NCBI GenBank assembly: GCA_037974665.1
Contig: CM075775.1
Span: 30,633,732 to 30,697,731, forward strand
Direction: 5' to 3'
DNA: 64,000 nt
Source of the DNA: Ehretia macrophylla
Taxonomy: Eukaryota; Streptophyta; Magnoliopsida; Boraginales; Ehretiaceae
How positions within the stretch are numbered: position 1 is the stretch's first letter; the number at the start of each line of letters is the position of its first letter. Made by a program: the position numbers and the translations under genes. Positions 1 to 10,524 of the stretch are shown here, piece by piece. Below the pieces are notes generated by a model. That model was not told where the DNA came from, made no database searches, and was given only the letters and a program-made list of their open reading frames with translations.

Positions 1-25
1 AAATTAAGAGGTACAGTTTACTCAA

Positions 26-1014
26 ATGGCTATGTTGTTTGCTGAAAGACAACAAGGAAGTTTACCTAGTGCTTCGGAGGTAAATCCCAGAAAAGATGGC
101 ACAGAGCATTGCAAAGCGATCACTTTGAGAAGCAACAAGGAATTAGAGGAGCCAGTGAAAACCAAGAAGGTTAAGAAAGGTGAAGCAAAGAATGAGACAG
201 AAGATAAAGAGAAAGTGGAAACTCAGCCACAACCTATGAAGAAGCCACATGTGGTTGTGCCATTCCCTCAATGATTGCAGAAAAATAAGCTTGATAAGCA
301 ATTTGCTAAATTTCTTGAAGTCTTCAAGAAACTTCATATCAATATTCCATTCGCGGATGCACTTGAACAAATGCCAAGTTATGTGAAGTTTATGAAGGAC
401 ATCCTTTTGAATAAGAGGAAGCTTGGAGATTATGAGACAGTTGCACTTACTGAAGAATACAGCGCTATTCTACAAAAGAAGCTACCACAAAAATTCAAAG
501 ATCCAGGGAGTTTTACTATTCCATGTGAAATTGGCAATGTTGTTTTTTAGCAAGCTTTGTGTGATTTAGGTGCTAGCATTAATTTAATGCCTTTATCTAT
601 TTTCAGGAAGCTTGGTTTAGGAGAGGCAAGACCCACAACAGTAACACTACAGTTAGCTGATCGTTCGCTCAAGCACCCTAGAGGAGTTATTGAGGATATG
701 CTAGTCAAAGTCGATAAATTCATCTTTCCTGCAAATTTCATAGTGCTAGACATGGAGGAAGACAAGGAAATTCCTATCATTCTTGGAAGACCTTTCCTTG
801 CAACTGGATGAGCACTTATTGATGTTCGAAATGGTGAGCTTAGGTTGCGAGTACAAGAGAAAGAGGTAACCTTTAATGTTTTCAAAGCTCACAAGTACCT
901 AGAAGCAAGTGATAGTTGCTTTCGTATTGATTCCATAAAAGCTATAGTGTCTAACAATGGGGGTCAATTGGATCCCTTGGAGGCTAGCTTGTTACAAGAT
1001 GATTCTTTTGTTCC
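26..1014 (+). pseudogene. Gag C-terminus and aspartic protease of Tat/Athila-like element
   Basis: One reading frame covers this stretch, broken by three stops (TGA at 272-274, TAG at 548-550, TGA at 809-811). The first part is a gag tail containing GSLPS and a low-complexity Lys/Glu linker. The middle, from QKNKLDKQFAKFLEVFKKL, is the conserved pre-protease segment of this lineage. The protease has [12 protein letters not shown] as active-site motif and [11 protein letters not shown] as flap/C-terminal motif. This family is known to use DLGA rather than the usual DSGA. Two of the stops sit where CGA arginine codons are expected (PQRLQ and GRALID contexts), so a single C-to-T change would explain each. 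Family assignment is firm; exact residue numbering is not possible because the 5' end is outside. Confidence 0.85.
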
Positions 1015-1426
1015 GGTAGGATTGAAACACAAGGAATATTGGTCTATTAAACAACTAAACATGGGTGTGCAAGTAGCAAATGAGAAAGAATTGTTGCAAT
1101 TGAATGAGCTAGAAGAATTAGGTGATGAAAAAGATGAGAATGCAAGAAGTTATAAGGAGATGACAAAAGAGTGACGTGACAAACCCGTTTCGGGAAAATA
1201 TTTCTTTCCTGGGGAAAAAATACTTTTTTATAACCCACAGATTCCTAGAAAACGCAAGTCAAGATGGTCTGGCCCCTTTGTTGTGACTAAGGTGTTGCCT
1301 TATGGTGCTGTGGAAGTCACCCATTCAAAGAAAGAGACGTCCAAGGTCAACGAACAATGGTTAAAGGCTTATTGGGATGATGAGTTTGAAAAATACAAGA
1401 CCGTTGTCCACCTCAACACATCATGA
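1015..1426 (+). pseudogene. Integrase C-terminal fragment of Tat/Athila-like element
   Basis: The reading frame continues from the protease tail straight into an integrase C-terminal region: LKHKEYWSIKQLNM, then LQLNELEELGDEKDENA, then RKRKSRWSGPFVVTKVLPYG, ending at TGA 1424-1426. A TGA at 1172-1174 interrupts it. The zinc finger and D,D,E catalytic core are absent. The join between protease tail and integrase falls near 1005-1020, and the frame is kept across it. This points to one large deletion inside pol. It is a relic with no expected function. Confidence 0.8.
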
Positions 1427-4276
1427 AGAAATTGCTCCGTTAGGCTGTCGATGTTAAAACAAGCGCTTTTCGGGAGGCTACCCGAATTTTCTTACTTTTC
1501 TTGATATAATAGTTTAGTTGTTTTTTGTTAATTTTTGAATTATAGTTGTCGTAGCTAATGGTTAATTTTTATTGTCATGTTAGGTTCAAGAACAAGTTTG
1601 GGGAAGCCGAGGCAAAGAGGAGTTCTATCAAGTCGATTCAGGGAGAACGTATAGAGAAATTGGTGTTTGGATTGTAGGGGATGCGTGCTTGGAGAGAAAA
1701 GCAAAGAGAATAAGAGATGTGTAAAAGTAGCGCTATTGCATTATGATATAGCGCAGCTACGCTCACGGTGATAAAACCTATATTCGCAAAGGGCTGAAGA
1801 AAAAAAAATATAGCGCAGGCGTAGCGCAGCTGCGCTTATGTCTTTTCTTTTGACGTTTGTAAAAAAAAATCACAAAATCTTCTTATTTCAACCCATTTAC
1901 CTAACAACCCACTTCATATCAAAACCCAAACTTACAACTCACTTCCCAAACCTACCTATCAGACCCGTCTATCAAACCTAAACCCAAAATCTCACAAGTT
2001 ATCTTTCTCTCTCATCGGCTCACGACTCTTTCAGATCTCAAACAATGGTGACGATGACGGCGCAAGTTTCGCCCGTTAGTCTCTCTCGCTCCATCTCTTA
2101 ACGCGGCAACCACCACCACCCTTATGGCTCACGGGCGGCGCTACCAAGCACCCCAATAAAACTCTCATGTCATTCTTTCTCTACCCATCATCACCACCCC
2201 TAAAACACCAAACCCATCCCATGGAGCATTGGTTTGTAACGACGGAAGATACGGGCTCTGTTTTTTGGTGCATTGGCTTGTAACAACGGAAGGAACAAAA
2301 AAAAATGAGTGACTCAATTGCAAAACACACGAAGAACAGGAGGTGACTGAGAACCTTCATGTTTTGGTGAGTACTGCTTTTTGATGTGTATTGTTGGATT
2401 GTAACAGGAAGAAACACTAAGAGAAAAAAAAAAACAAAAAAAAGGGAAGACAAATTTGTTACAGAATCGCGCAAGGGGCATTAAAGCAATCTTTGTTTTG
2501 TGTTATTGGGTATACTCGTGCATTTGTGGGTTGTGATGAAATTTTGCTAATTGGGGGTATTGTGAGTTGTATCTGTTGGGTGGAGAGGTTTGTGGACTCA
2601 TATTTGATCACTGTTTGTTCAAGTCTCAGCAAAGTAGATAGAATAATTGGAACCTTGCAGTATTTCGGCTTGTTGTCATTTTGAAACCTTCATTGTGGTT
2701 TCCGCCAGCTAGTGACTACATCCCGGATGATCAATGCATGTACAGATATTCAGGAAAGTCCTCTTGATTTCTTTTCTTTTGTATTTTCACATTGAGGACA
2801 ATGTTTTTCCTTCAAGTTTGGGGGTGGCGTCTCTTTATTTATTTTATGAACCTGTCTTAATAGTTTCATGTTATGTTTTTTTTTTTTTCTGTGTTATGTG
2901 TTTTTTATCTTGTGTTAGTTTTTTTCTTTTCATGAGTCTTGTTTTTTTTATTTTGTTTCATAGAGATTGAAAAAAAGATAAAAAGAGAAAAAAAATTGAA
3001 AAAACAAAAGAACAATTTTTGAAAGTGATGCTGGAAAGGTAAGAAATAGACCAATGATGAGTAGCGTAAGGCATACATGATAGTAATGAGGATAGTTGAC
3101 TAAAACATAGTTTTGTTTTACGAAAAATCCCCACCTATTGCGCACTTAGCCTCGCCTAGTTATGTTGATACTTAGAGAATGATTTTGTGAGTTTAAGTGA
3201 ATAGAAGAATGAGCATAGGACTTTAGAACTTGCTTGATTGTCACTCGAGGCGAAATCTTAGGTTGCATAGCATTAGAGAAATGATTTAGGCCATCTTTGG
3301 ATTGTTTGAGCCTTTCAAGCCAACCCTTATAATAATCGAATATCCCTAGTCCATCATTTTGAGCTTAATTAGCCTTTTCTTTCTTTTGCAACTTACAAAT
3401 TCTTCATTAACTTGTCAAGTTTGATTTTTCCCACTTAATGACCTTCCTACTTGTAGCATATGATTGTTCTAAGATGTTTATATGGAGCCATATTTTGCAT
3501 TGAATGATGGGAGGTTTGATGATTTGGTGATGAGTTGTTTTGTTTCATAGAAAAAAAACAATGAAATATTAAGAAAAAAAAAGAAGAAAAAGAAAAGAAT
3601 GGAGAGAAAAGAGAACAACCACATTCCTTGTAGTTAATATCAAAATGCAAGTTTGGAGAAGTGTAGATTCTTTATTATGTTTTCAAATGTTGTAGATGAA
3701 TGTTGAGGACGTGAAATGAAAGAAGAAAGAAAAGAGATATGTTGAATAGTTTTGGTGGTAAGAAGTAGAGTTGGCGTGTGCTCCATTGAACATCCTCGAA
3801 TAGTTGTGTGCTTGCAGGTAGTTTAGCTTTATGTTATATCGATTATCCTACTTTGACCCTAGTCACACGTTACAACCAAATGTAAAGTCCTACTGATCTT
3901 TAATGTTATAATTGACCTACATTAGTGGATAGTAGCATTAAAAGTGAGCCTATGAAATCCTAAGTGATTGAAAATAAAAGATTCACATTGAAAATTTGAT
4001 TAACTTGCATAAACTTATCCGGGTACAACTGATTGGGATAGAGGCTATACACATACTCACTTGGGGGATTTGAAGTAAAATGCAAATTATGTAAAGTTAA
4101 TATTTCTCATACTTATGATTGAAAGTCACCTCTTGAGTTGTGAAATAAAGCTACTGAGGCCGTGAAAATTTACTATCCTGCAGCATTGCTCTCATTAGTT
4201 GTCTTGTGTCGAGTCTTTAGTTTTTAGGTTGTTTCTTTCTTTAGTTGTGTCTTTTGCTTGAGGACAAGCAAAGCTT
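1427..4276 (+). other. Non-coding region between integrase and 3' LTR of the Tat/Athila-like element
   Basis: No open reading frame of convincing quality is present. The region holds three GC-rich near-palindromes of the type GCGCAGCTACGC (around 1749-1762 and 1811-1835), a C-rich then A-rich tract at 1870-2000, and a partial duplication around 2222-2295 with GGTTTGTAACGACGGAAG repeated in altered form. A first TTTGGGGGTGG purine tract preceded by TTGAGGACAATG lies at 2788-2826, and the true polypurine tract follows at the end. Related elements carry an extra ORF here. Only decayed sequence remains. Confidence 0.6.
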
Positions 4277-4291
4277 AAGTTTGGGGGTATT
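4277..4291 (+). promoter_or_regulatory. Polypurine tract of Tat/Athila-like element
   Basis: AAGTTTGGGGGTATT lies immediately before the TGTTG start of the LTR and is preceded by CTTGAGGACAAGCAAAGCTT, the usual context in this lineage. It would prime plus-strand DNA synthesis. A similar tract at 2812-2826 is not next to an LTR. Confidence 0.75.
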
Positions 4292-6543
4292 TGTTGGGTG
4301 TATAATTGATATATTATTTCAGCACCTTTTCACTTAAACTTTGTGAGTTTTTTAGTAGTTTATGAGCAATTTGATGGGTTTTATCTTTGATTTGAGTTGT
4401 AGGTAATCTCCAAGATACAAGCTAAGTTTTAAGGAGAAGATTGAAGAGAAATAGCAAAGAATTGACTTGCATGCACTTTGTGGAACAATTGAAGAAAAAT
4501 CAGAAGTAGCGTAATCATAGCGCAGCTACGCAGCATCGCAGGAAAACTAAAGGCAGTTTTGTAAATTGGAAAGAAAAGAAAGAAACCCTATGAAATAAAA
4601 GGAGAAAAAATGTGAGAAGTGGGCAGCCATCAAGAGGAGAGAAAAAGCAACGTTCCAGAGAGAGAGAAAGAGAGGATTCGCGAGTTGAAGACAGAGAACA
4701 ATCCGGAGACAGATTTCTACCATGATTCTTCTTCAAATCCTAGTTTTCTCTATCTCTCTTATCATGTTTTACGTTACAATTGAGATTTTATTTAATTTCT
4801 TTATGATGTTCTAGATTATTTTTCTAGGGCTATGATGTAGTCGGATTTTGAATATTTGAAGCTTTTGATTTGAATTAATTGATGAACTATTTCATATATG
4901 CGTTGAGTATTTTATGCTGAGTTTAATGCTTGTGGTTGCCTGATCAACAATTACATGAGTCGTGATTTCGTTTGAAACTGAGAAGTGATAACTAAATTAG
5001 ACCACGTGTAAAATACCATTAAATTGCCATAAGCTAGAGATAGTTATGAGATCTAGTGCAGCGTTTGAATTTCTAAGGCTTAATGTGTTCCATAAGTTCA
5101 CAGTTATCACAGAGATGTAGTTAGCTTGCTTATTGAGATAGGTTATTGATGTTTAAGAAAGATTAATATCTACCTTAGTGAAATTGCTGGTATCGTAGAG
5201 AATAGGCGTCAATTGATTTAAATCAATAGTTTCAAGTAGGATTAATCTTGGTTGTTGAGGTCGTGATTTTTTGCTCATTCTGGTCATCCTGAAGGCAATC
5301 TTGGATTGGCTGTGTTTTTGCAAAGCCTCATGATCTTATTTTACCGTATATGTGCTGGTTACTATTTTGTGTTACAGGAAACATATTATGGCAACTTACC
5401 ATGCTAGGCGCAGGAACCATATTATGGCATCTTACCATATTAAGATTGCGCTGCTTATGGCATAACATTAATTGCATATTGATTAGGAATGTCTTGAGGC
5501 CTAAGGCGGTGTGCAATGCTATAGCAACAGTATATATCTATAGCACATAAGCCGACATAGAAGGGTTGTGGAGAAGAGGATATAAAAGAGTAGAGAAAGA
5601 ATACAACAGAGTTCGATGTTTTGTGTCATGTTGCAACACGATGTGTTATTGTGTACTTAGTTATCATAAGTGCTGCAACTCTGTTATGTAAAAGTGAGAT
5701 ATGAGTAACTTGCTTATATTATGAATAATTAGATCATTGTCTCTTTAAATCATTCTTCGGGAGAAGAAGGTGTTATTCTCGGGAGAGAACGTTGTAAGTC
5801 GAGGGGAGCTCCCCGAACCAAAGTTTGTTAGGGAGTTCTTCACCAAGGCGTCATAGGTCAAGAGGGGGTCTTTACTTGTGTAAGTCCCTTGGTGTTTGTA
5901 ATTGACTTTATTTCTTAATGAACATGTTTATTGGACCAGGGGAGGTCCCGTGAACGTAGACCAGATGGTTGAACCACGTTAAATCTTGGTGTTCTTTTTC
6001 TTTGTGCATATTATTTATTTTTGCTGCTACTTATTGTTACTGAGTGTGTTGAAACATTAAGTAGATCTATTCTTTAACTGACTAAGCAACAAGAGAATCT
6101 GATTAGTACCAGACTATGAAATAGTTGTGGTTCCAGTTAATGTTGCAACACCATCTGTAACAGAATTTGTTATACACCACGTTATTGATGCAGTGTTTTA
6201 TAATTCATTAACTGAACTCTTTTTGATTGAATAAAGTGTCATATTGCTTTAAAATATTTCATACTTTTCTTGCATAACTTTTAACATTGGTGAAATTGGA
6301 ACCCCTAGAGTATTTTAATTCTTGATTTATCCTTTTTATTAATTTCGTATTCGCTTTACTTATTTATTCTAAATGTACTTTATTTATTAGTTTTTACTCA
6401 CAATCTCTCATTTGATTGTCCGAATAAAGTTAAAGCTAAATTAATTTCAGTAGATAGTAATCGCAGTCCTCATGGGAACGATCTTTACTTATCACTTTAT
6501 TACTTATTGCGATACGTGCACTTGCGTTGGAAATCACACAACA
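4292..6543 (+). repeat. 3' LTR of Tat/Athila-like element, split by a nested copia solo LTR
   Basis: The LTR starts TGTTGGGTG right after the polypurine tract and ends with CAACA at 6539-6543. The short terminal inverted repeat TGTTG/CAACA supports both ends. Removing the nested insertion (5253-6286) and one TSD copy leaves about 1.2 kb and restores a continuous sequence, GGATTAATCTTGGTGAAATT. The 3' end contains AATCGCAGTCCTC and CGTGCACTTGCG, typical of LTR ends in this lineage. The LTR carries a copy of the near-palindrome TAGCGCAGCTACGC at 4518-4531 that is also found in the internal region. Confidence 0.75.
5253..6286 (+). mobile_element. Copia-type solo LTR nested in the Tat/Athila-like LTR
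   Basis: This 1034-bp segment starts TGTTGAGGTC and ends TTTTAACA, and is flanked by the perfect 5-bp direct repeat TTGGT at 5248-5252 and 6287-6291. No internal domain is present, so it is a solo LTR left by LTR-LTR recombination. The interior has the purine-rich and GAACCACGTTAAATC-type segment near its 3' part (around 5970-5990) that is common in plant copia LTRs. The family is not certain. The orientation is inferred from that segment. Confidence 0.8.
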
Positions 6544-7604
6544 AACAGCTTCTCAAATAACTCTAATACTCCTTTAATAAGGGAAATGGACTTAGTATCA
6601 GCTTTAGACAAGAAGACTGATATGGGTATAAACCCGACACGAATGAAATCCGACCCATCAAGAGAACCCGAACCATACCCAGGACCCGACTAAGAGTTGT
6701 AGCCAATTTGTGAGAAGTCCGTTGCCCAACCTCAAGGTGTTGGCCGTCATATCATGTGAAGGCCCATGGGAGCATGCTTAAGGCATGCATAGGGTGAAGA
6801 TCATCTTTCTCATATATACTGATTGCATTGGAAATAGAAGAGGTAACTATTGTATCCGAATTATTGGTGGCAGTCGGTTGGTGCAAAAAAAAAAAGTATC
6901 AAATCCTAATCCGTATGACTTGTAAACTTGGCTCACAACGGCGTGCTAGCTAGTACAATGTAATGGATGTATTTGTATAATAATAAGAGTTAAAGATAAT
7001 AAACAAGTTGTTGTTTGCCCTTCAAAAAACATAGAATAAACTCATGAAGTTTGTATAATGAATGTCTATTGGCTTATTCTGCACAATCTGTGAGATTTGC
7101 CCATAAAATTTTTCTGATGTGTTTTGAATGTAAAAATCTATCAAAATAAAGAAAGTTCACATATGGATTTCCAGGAAGGAGGACTACATGGATCCTATCC
7201 TTTTTGTGATTTGTCAAATAAATTAGATAATTGATGTGAATTCCGTTATTTGATGAACAAACGTATGCGAATCTATATTCGGACTAAACATTTTAGAAAC
7301 ACTCCACATATCTTCACTTAATTTACATCAAAATGACCGCAATACATGTCAATAGTCAACGTAAAAATGTAAGTGATGCTACAATTGTGTATCCAATTGC
7401 CACACCGAAAAAATTCAAGTATGGAATCAAACCACATATTTTCAAATTCTTGCCACCCGCAAACTAACTAAATGTTATTACCATCACAACAGCTGATGAT
7501 CTTTTTTTTTTTTTTTTGCTGGGTCCACAAGAAAGATTTAATTTCACTATAAAAAAACATGGTTAAACCACCATAAACAATACACATAAAAAACATTGTT
7601 TTAT
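6544..7604. other. Intergenic, no supported gene
   Basis: AT-rich sequence. A short proline-rich frame at 6472-6693 starts inside the LTR and has no recognisable domain. No splice-consistent gene, terminal repeats or LTR could be supported. Confidence 0.4.
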
Positions 7605-8653
7605 AAAACCGTGCAACTCACGTGCTTTTAATGGCAAGAATAAGACAAAATTGGTTATGGGAAATACAGTACCTCACTCTAGTGAATTAAAAGACTAAAA
7701 TGCATGTTTTCTTGAAAAATTTTGGACCGAATTTTCGTTATTCTTATAATTAGAGTATCAACCAAGGTATTTATCCTTCTTTGGTCGATAAGTTATATAT
7801 ATCAAGCTTTGGGAGACATGAGTTTTCTACATTTTGGGGAACACAAATACCAATTTAAGTACCAAAATGTGAGGCATATCGCACATGTAGCACCCGTACA
7901 ATTACAAACACATTTCAAAAGGAGAAAGACAGAACAAAGACATCCATATTGCATTCCTTATTGGTATACTTAATCCCTTTAATTCATTAAAACTGAAATT
8001 CACAACAAAACTGTATAAAAAGAAATAATTATGTTGATAATCTGGAATGTTTTACTTTTCTCAGCTTAGTCTCCATTATTAAAATAAATTTAAAAAAATA
8101 CCTAGAGTTTATAAAGAAATGGTTGAATACCCTTATGGAAATAGTTGATGTATTTTGCACATTTATTGCATGATATATTGTAATTAGCCTGGAGCTTTGT
8201 TGGCATGATGGTTGTTGGCTATGGAGGTAAATGGGTTATTTAAGTGGTTTTTTTATGTGGGTTATTTCTTATACTATATATGACTCGGATTAGGTTATGT
8301 AATACAACTATTACTTTCTTTTGCAATAGCATGTCCGGATGCAAATTAAGAGGAAGAAGCTTTTGTTGCATCTTGGATGCTACTTGAATTTGTTAATGTG
8401 TTAGATCTTATGGGAATAATCTTATGTTAGATCTAATTAGTTCAATTTGGTGCTATAGCATAAGGGAGAAAGATTTTTGAAGAAACATAGTATTTTTGCT
8501 AATTGTTGGAATTTATGATATAGTTGGCTAAAGTGGTTTTTTTTTTTTTTTGTTGAAAAATCAAGAGTTATTCCGATTTATTTTTTATATTTTGCAAAAT
8601 ATTTTTCAGAAACATTATGGAATAAATTAACTACTTTTGGATAACTTCAATTT
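7605..8653 (+). repeat. ~1-kb dispersed direct repeat, copy 1 (partner at 61336-62345)
   Basis: The segment from AAAACCGTGCAACTCACGTG to TACTTTTGGATAACT recurs in the same order and orientation at 61336-62345. Shared landmarks include GGACCGAATTTTCGTTATTC, ACCAATTTAAGTACCAAAAT, GGTTGTTGGCTATGGAGG, TTTTGTTGCATCTTGGATGC and GCTAATTGTTGGAATTTATG. Small indels and substitutions separate the copies. No coding sequence is evident. Similarity stops sharply at both ends, which fits a dispersed transposon-like unit or an old local duplication. Confidence 0.85.
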
Positions 8654-9788
8654 ATTCTTAAAACAACAATCATGTGTATTGCGCATGACAATTGTTCAGC
8701 TAATGTTAAATCGCTTTTTAAAATATAGGGCCAATTTAACCACTTTTAGCGAGCTTTGGTAACTATAATTGTGTCACAATTCATTAAACTAACACAAAGT
8801 TTCAAACTATCCATTAAACTTTTATTTCATTTGAAATTATCCACTAAACATATTTCTTGTTCTGTTTGATTAGTTCCATTAGGTTTTAGTTAGTTTCAAA
8901 GGATTTCTAGTTCTAGTTTAGATAAATTCTGGTCATTTGCCACATTACTTGTATATATATAATGCTTAAAGTATACATATCACTCATTAAACTCCTTTTC
9001 CGTTTCAAATCACATACTAAAAAAGTTTTTGTTTCATTTTAACCACTTCTTAAACAATTATTGTATAAGACTCTTAAAGATTAAATATTGTTTATTTCTT
9101 TGAGTCGTGCTTCAAAATGACTTTTTTTTTCGGCTGTTGGTCACTGAAAGTTTTTACTTATAAATTTGATCCACCATATTTTTTAATATTTACCTAATCG
9201 GCCCAAATGAAAAAACATAGATGACTGCAATACCCCTCTGACCTATGACCTAGTCTTTTCAATTTTTTTTTCTCTCTCTCACTTAATCAGTCACTTCGCT
9301 TTGAAGAACGACTCATTACCCAAAAACTTTTTTCAAAGCCAAAAAAATATTCAAAAGATGGTGTATCAGCAGTTCTCTCTCCCAGACCACTATTTCCTTT
9401 CCTCCATCATCTTCCTTATCTCATCTCAATGTTTCCTTCATAGCCAGTTCATCTTTCCTGGTATATAACATTCTTTTTTGTTTTAATTTTTTTTGGTATG
9501 ATGTTTCAAGAAATTTTATAGTGCCTGGTGTGTAACATTCTTTTTTATTTATTTATTTTGGTCTAATGTTTAAAAAAAATTATTATTTTTTGGGTATCAA
9601 TTACGAACATTTTTTTTATTACTTTTTTTGGCTAATGCAATGGTCGGAGCCCAAGAAGTCAGGCCATGTGCATGTTATCTATAACAAGTTGGATGAGATT
9701 TCATGTGGTTTCTTATAAGAAACTTGAATATAGTAAACATAGAGTTTATTAATTTATACTAATTATTTGCTTTCACAAATACACATAT
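8654..9788. other. Intergenic; one small ORF and a short duplication
   Basis: Mostly T-rich. At 9358-9468 a 36-codon frame begins MVYQQFSLPDHYF and continues with a hydrophobic stretch (LSSIIFLISS), like a signal-peptide exon, but nothing downstream supports a gene. CCTGGTATATAACATTCTTTT at about 9457-9477 is repeated imperfectly at about 9529-9549, giving a ~72-bp local duplication. Confidence 0.35.
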
Positions 9789-10507
9789 TCCTAAGTGCTC
9801 CTACGCGCATAGTTTGAAGAACTGTTGTTTGCTTCAAGGCTCGGATGGCCTTGAATCTTTAAATCTTTAGCCATGAAAAGCTTGTTTATCTTGTGGTTAC
9901 CTTATTTGAGAGTTTACAGGTTTTCAGAACGTCCACGGTACAGGGAAGACTCTTAGGAAGCTTGCACACACCCTAAACTACTTGCTCTAGGCTTGGGAAG
10001 GCTTGGATTGAAGAGTTGAAGATCAATTTTCTTCCTTGAGCTGCTTGAAGGTTTTGGCTCTGCTACAGTGCATTTTCAGCTTCTATTTTTGTTTGTTTGT
10101 TTGCTAGTTGTGAGCTAAGTTGAGTTATGTGAGAGTTTTATAAAAAAAAGGAGGTCAAGTGGGTGCTTAAGTGGTCCACTAAAACGCGCGTAGATAGTTT
10201 TAAACGAGCCTAAAGTGAGACATGTGTGCTAGTTAATTAAAACTCTAAGTTAGTTACGTAACACTATTCCTAGTTTGCTAAAACATTTTCTAAACATGTA
10301 TTTCTATCGCTTCTAGCTCTATTGCACATTTTTTCCACTACTCTAACAATTAATATGATTTAATAAAAATGTTAATTAACTAATAGAATGTAGTTTGAAA
10401 ACGGAGTGAATAGTAGCTAAACAAGACAATTAATAAAGCACAGAAAGAAATGCGCAAACAAGGGATGCAACAGTAATTTAATGCATGGCTAAATTTCAGG
10501 TGTCACA
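9789..10507 (-). repeat. 3' LTR of the Tekay element, truncated and partly inverted
   Basis: From about 9947 to 10507 the sequence matches the right LTR at 16857-17403 in direct orientation and ends in TGTCACA next to the polypurine tract. From about 9790 to 9946 it instead matches the right LTR in inverted orientation: first 16841-16862 reversed (TCCTAAGTGCTCCTACGCGC), then about 15610-15755 reversed (GGTTTTCAGAACGTCCAC near the inner edge). The remaining ~1.1 kb expected for a full LTR is missing. Confidence 0.75.
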
Positions 10508-10524
10508 TCCTCTCCCCCTTAAAC
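10508..10524 (-). promoter_or_regulatory. Polypurine tract of the Tekay element
   Basis: On the minus strand the sequence GTTTAAGGGGGAGAGGA directly abuts the LTR start TGTGACACC, as required for plus-strand priming. Confidence 0.8.

Larger units (their letters stand above)
1..6543 (+). mobile_element. Tat/Athila-like Ty3/gypsy retrotransposon, 3' portion with internal deletion
   Basis: This element enters the window inside gag and runs through protease, a short integrase C-terminus, a long non-coding 3' region, a polypurine tract and a 3' LTR. Reverse transcriptase, RNase H, and the integrase zinc finger and catalytic core are missing. Diagnostics seen are a DLGAS protease motif in the [13 protein letters not shown] context, the SRWSGPF integrase tail, and an AAGTTTGGGGGT polypurine tract directly before TGTTG. 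The LTR is bounded by TGTTG and CAACA. The element cannot move by itself. The 5' LTR and outer TSD lie outside the window. Confidence 0.85.

Noticed and set aside
2493-2970. Hydrophobic ORFs as membrane proteins
   Set aside because: They lie in T-rich non-coding sequence of the Tat element with no homology and poor codon structure.
5328-5550. Overlapping ORFs on both strands
   Set aside because: They lie inside the copia solo LTR and have no homology.
7722-7973. 83-codon ORF in the 1-kb repeat
   Set aside because: The frame is not kept in the second copy at 61.4-61.6 kb, so coding is unlikely.
9358-9468. First exon of a secreted protein gene (MVYQQFSLPDHYF)
   Set aside because: Only 36 codons, no downstream exon with recognisable homology, and the following sequence is T-rich and duplicated.
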